Below, in pieces: positions 63,716-64,000 of a DNA stretch of 64,000 nt. The stretch is from NCBI RefSeq assembly GCF_014202645.1, contig NZ_JACHHG010000012.1, forward strand, positions 62,001 through 126,000. The letters are read 5' to 3'. Both the position numbers and the translations under genes were made by a program. Under the pieces are notes generated by a model, which had not been told where the DNA came from, ran no database searches, and worked only from the letters and a program-made list of their open reading frames with translations. Source of the stretch: Deinobacterium chartae (lineage in GTDB: Bacteria; Deinococcota; Deinococci; Deinococcales; Deinococcaceae). Positions within the stretch are counted from its first letter, which is position 1; the number at the start of each line of letters is the position of its first letter.

Positions 63716-64000
63716 TCAAGCGGACTGGGCCTCGAGCTTGTCTTTGTAAGCTTCGAGGATTCCGACGAAGTTCGAGAGGTGGCTGCTCAAGACGCCAACC
63801 AGCTCGGCCTGCAGCTGCTCCTTGCTGCCGAGGTTGGCGAGCTTCTCGATGGTCTTGACATCGATGCGCTTGCCCTCGAGCAGACCGCCCTTGGCGGCAG
63901 GAATGCCCTTGTCGTTGGTCTTGGCAAAGTCGGCCAGCACCTTGGCGGTGCCTGCCGGATCCTCACTGGCCACGACGACGGCCGTGGGGCCGTGCAGGAT
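63716..64000 (-). CDS. rplJ: Ribosomal protein L10, C-terminal part (5' end beyond window)
   Basis: 94 residues visible; the frame is open at base 64000, so the N terminus is outside. The segment [20 protein letters not shown] and the C-terminal helix ([21 protein letters not shown]), where L7/L12 dimers attach, identify L10. It precedes rplL by 39 bases. Confidence 0.95.
   Translation of the reverse strand: MLHGPTAVVVASEDPAGTAKVLADFAKTNDKGIPAAKGGLLEGKRIDVKTIEKLANLGSKEQLQAELVGVLSSHLSNFVGILEAYKDKLEAQSA

Overview
The window is a high-GC bacterial chromosome segment that looks like a member of the Deinococcales (Deinococcus or a close relative such as Deinobacterium). The evidence is the cinA-thpR-recA operon order known from Deinococcus radiodurans, a RecA core very close to the Deinococcus type, a 1534-residue RpoC with the large N-terminal insertion of the Deinococcus-Thermus lineage, and many genes whose start codon lies 5-8 bases after a TANNNT -10 box, the leaderless layout described for Deinococcus. 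No phage, insertion sequence, CRISPR array or rRNA was seen.

Layout. 1-6.0 kb is a tightly overlapping plus-strand operon that looks lipid- or metabolite-related and is not functionally described to my knowledge: the C-terminal part of a PEP-utilising phosphotransferase, a DUF3419/BtaA-like SAM enzyme, a dolichol-kinase/cytidylyltransferase-like membrane protein, an acetyltransferase and an acyl-adenylate ligase. 6.0-9.3 kb holds initiator tRNA-Met, a mycoredoxin-like glutaredoxin pair, thrS behind an apparent leaderless Thr leader peptide with an attenuator, and a tRNA-Cys/tRNA-Val unit whose promoter -35 box sits in the loop of the thrS terminator. 9.3-15.7 kb holds a beta-lactamase-fold serine protein and a giant orphan PAS/GAF histidine kinase. 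15.9-19.4 kb is a sparse accessory zone with small unknown proteins, a lipoprotein and about 1.2 kb with no convincing gene, part of it AT-rich. 19.3-24.0 kb (minus strand) carries a CRP/FNR regulator, an AlkA-type glycosylase, a PEGA surface protein, a CoA-binding protein and hemL. 24.1-26.7 kb is a TetR gene divergent from a two-gene ABC exporter, with paired operator-like repeats between them. 26.8-35.3 kb holds dnaX (with a frameshift site for tau/gamma), mgsA, an MFS transporter, an APH-type kinase, a DsbA-family protein, a tetR-fabF pair and a TRIC channel protein. 35.3-43.4 kb holds a peroxiredoxin, ddl, two tandem oligopeptide-binding proteins and two permeases, without ATPases. 43.5-48.3 kb is rny, then recA, thpR and cinA. 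48.5-54.7 kb holds a cyclophilin, threonine aldolase, a CPBP protease, pyrF, a small acidic lipoprotein, DegV and an NAD-linked beta-hydroxyacid dehydrogenase. 54.75-64 kb is the rplJ-rplL-rpoB-rpoC block on the minus strand.

How it works together. Much of the window is information processing (RNA polymerase, RecA, clamp loader, RNase Y, thrS, tRNAs) mixed with nutrient uptake and envelope functions. Regulation is legible in several places: a starvation-type attenuator for thrS, TetR operators, the dnaX slippery site, and many strong hairpins at gene ends. RpoB carries Leu at the position equivalent to E. coli His526, in the rifampicin pocket.
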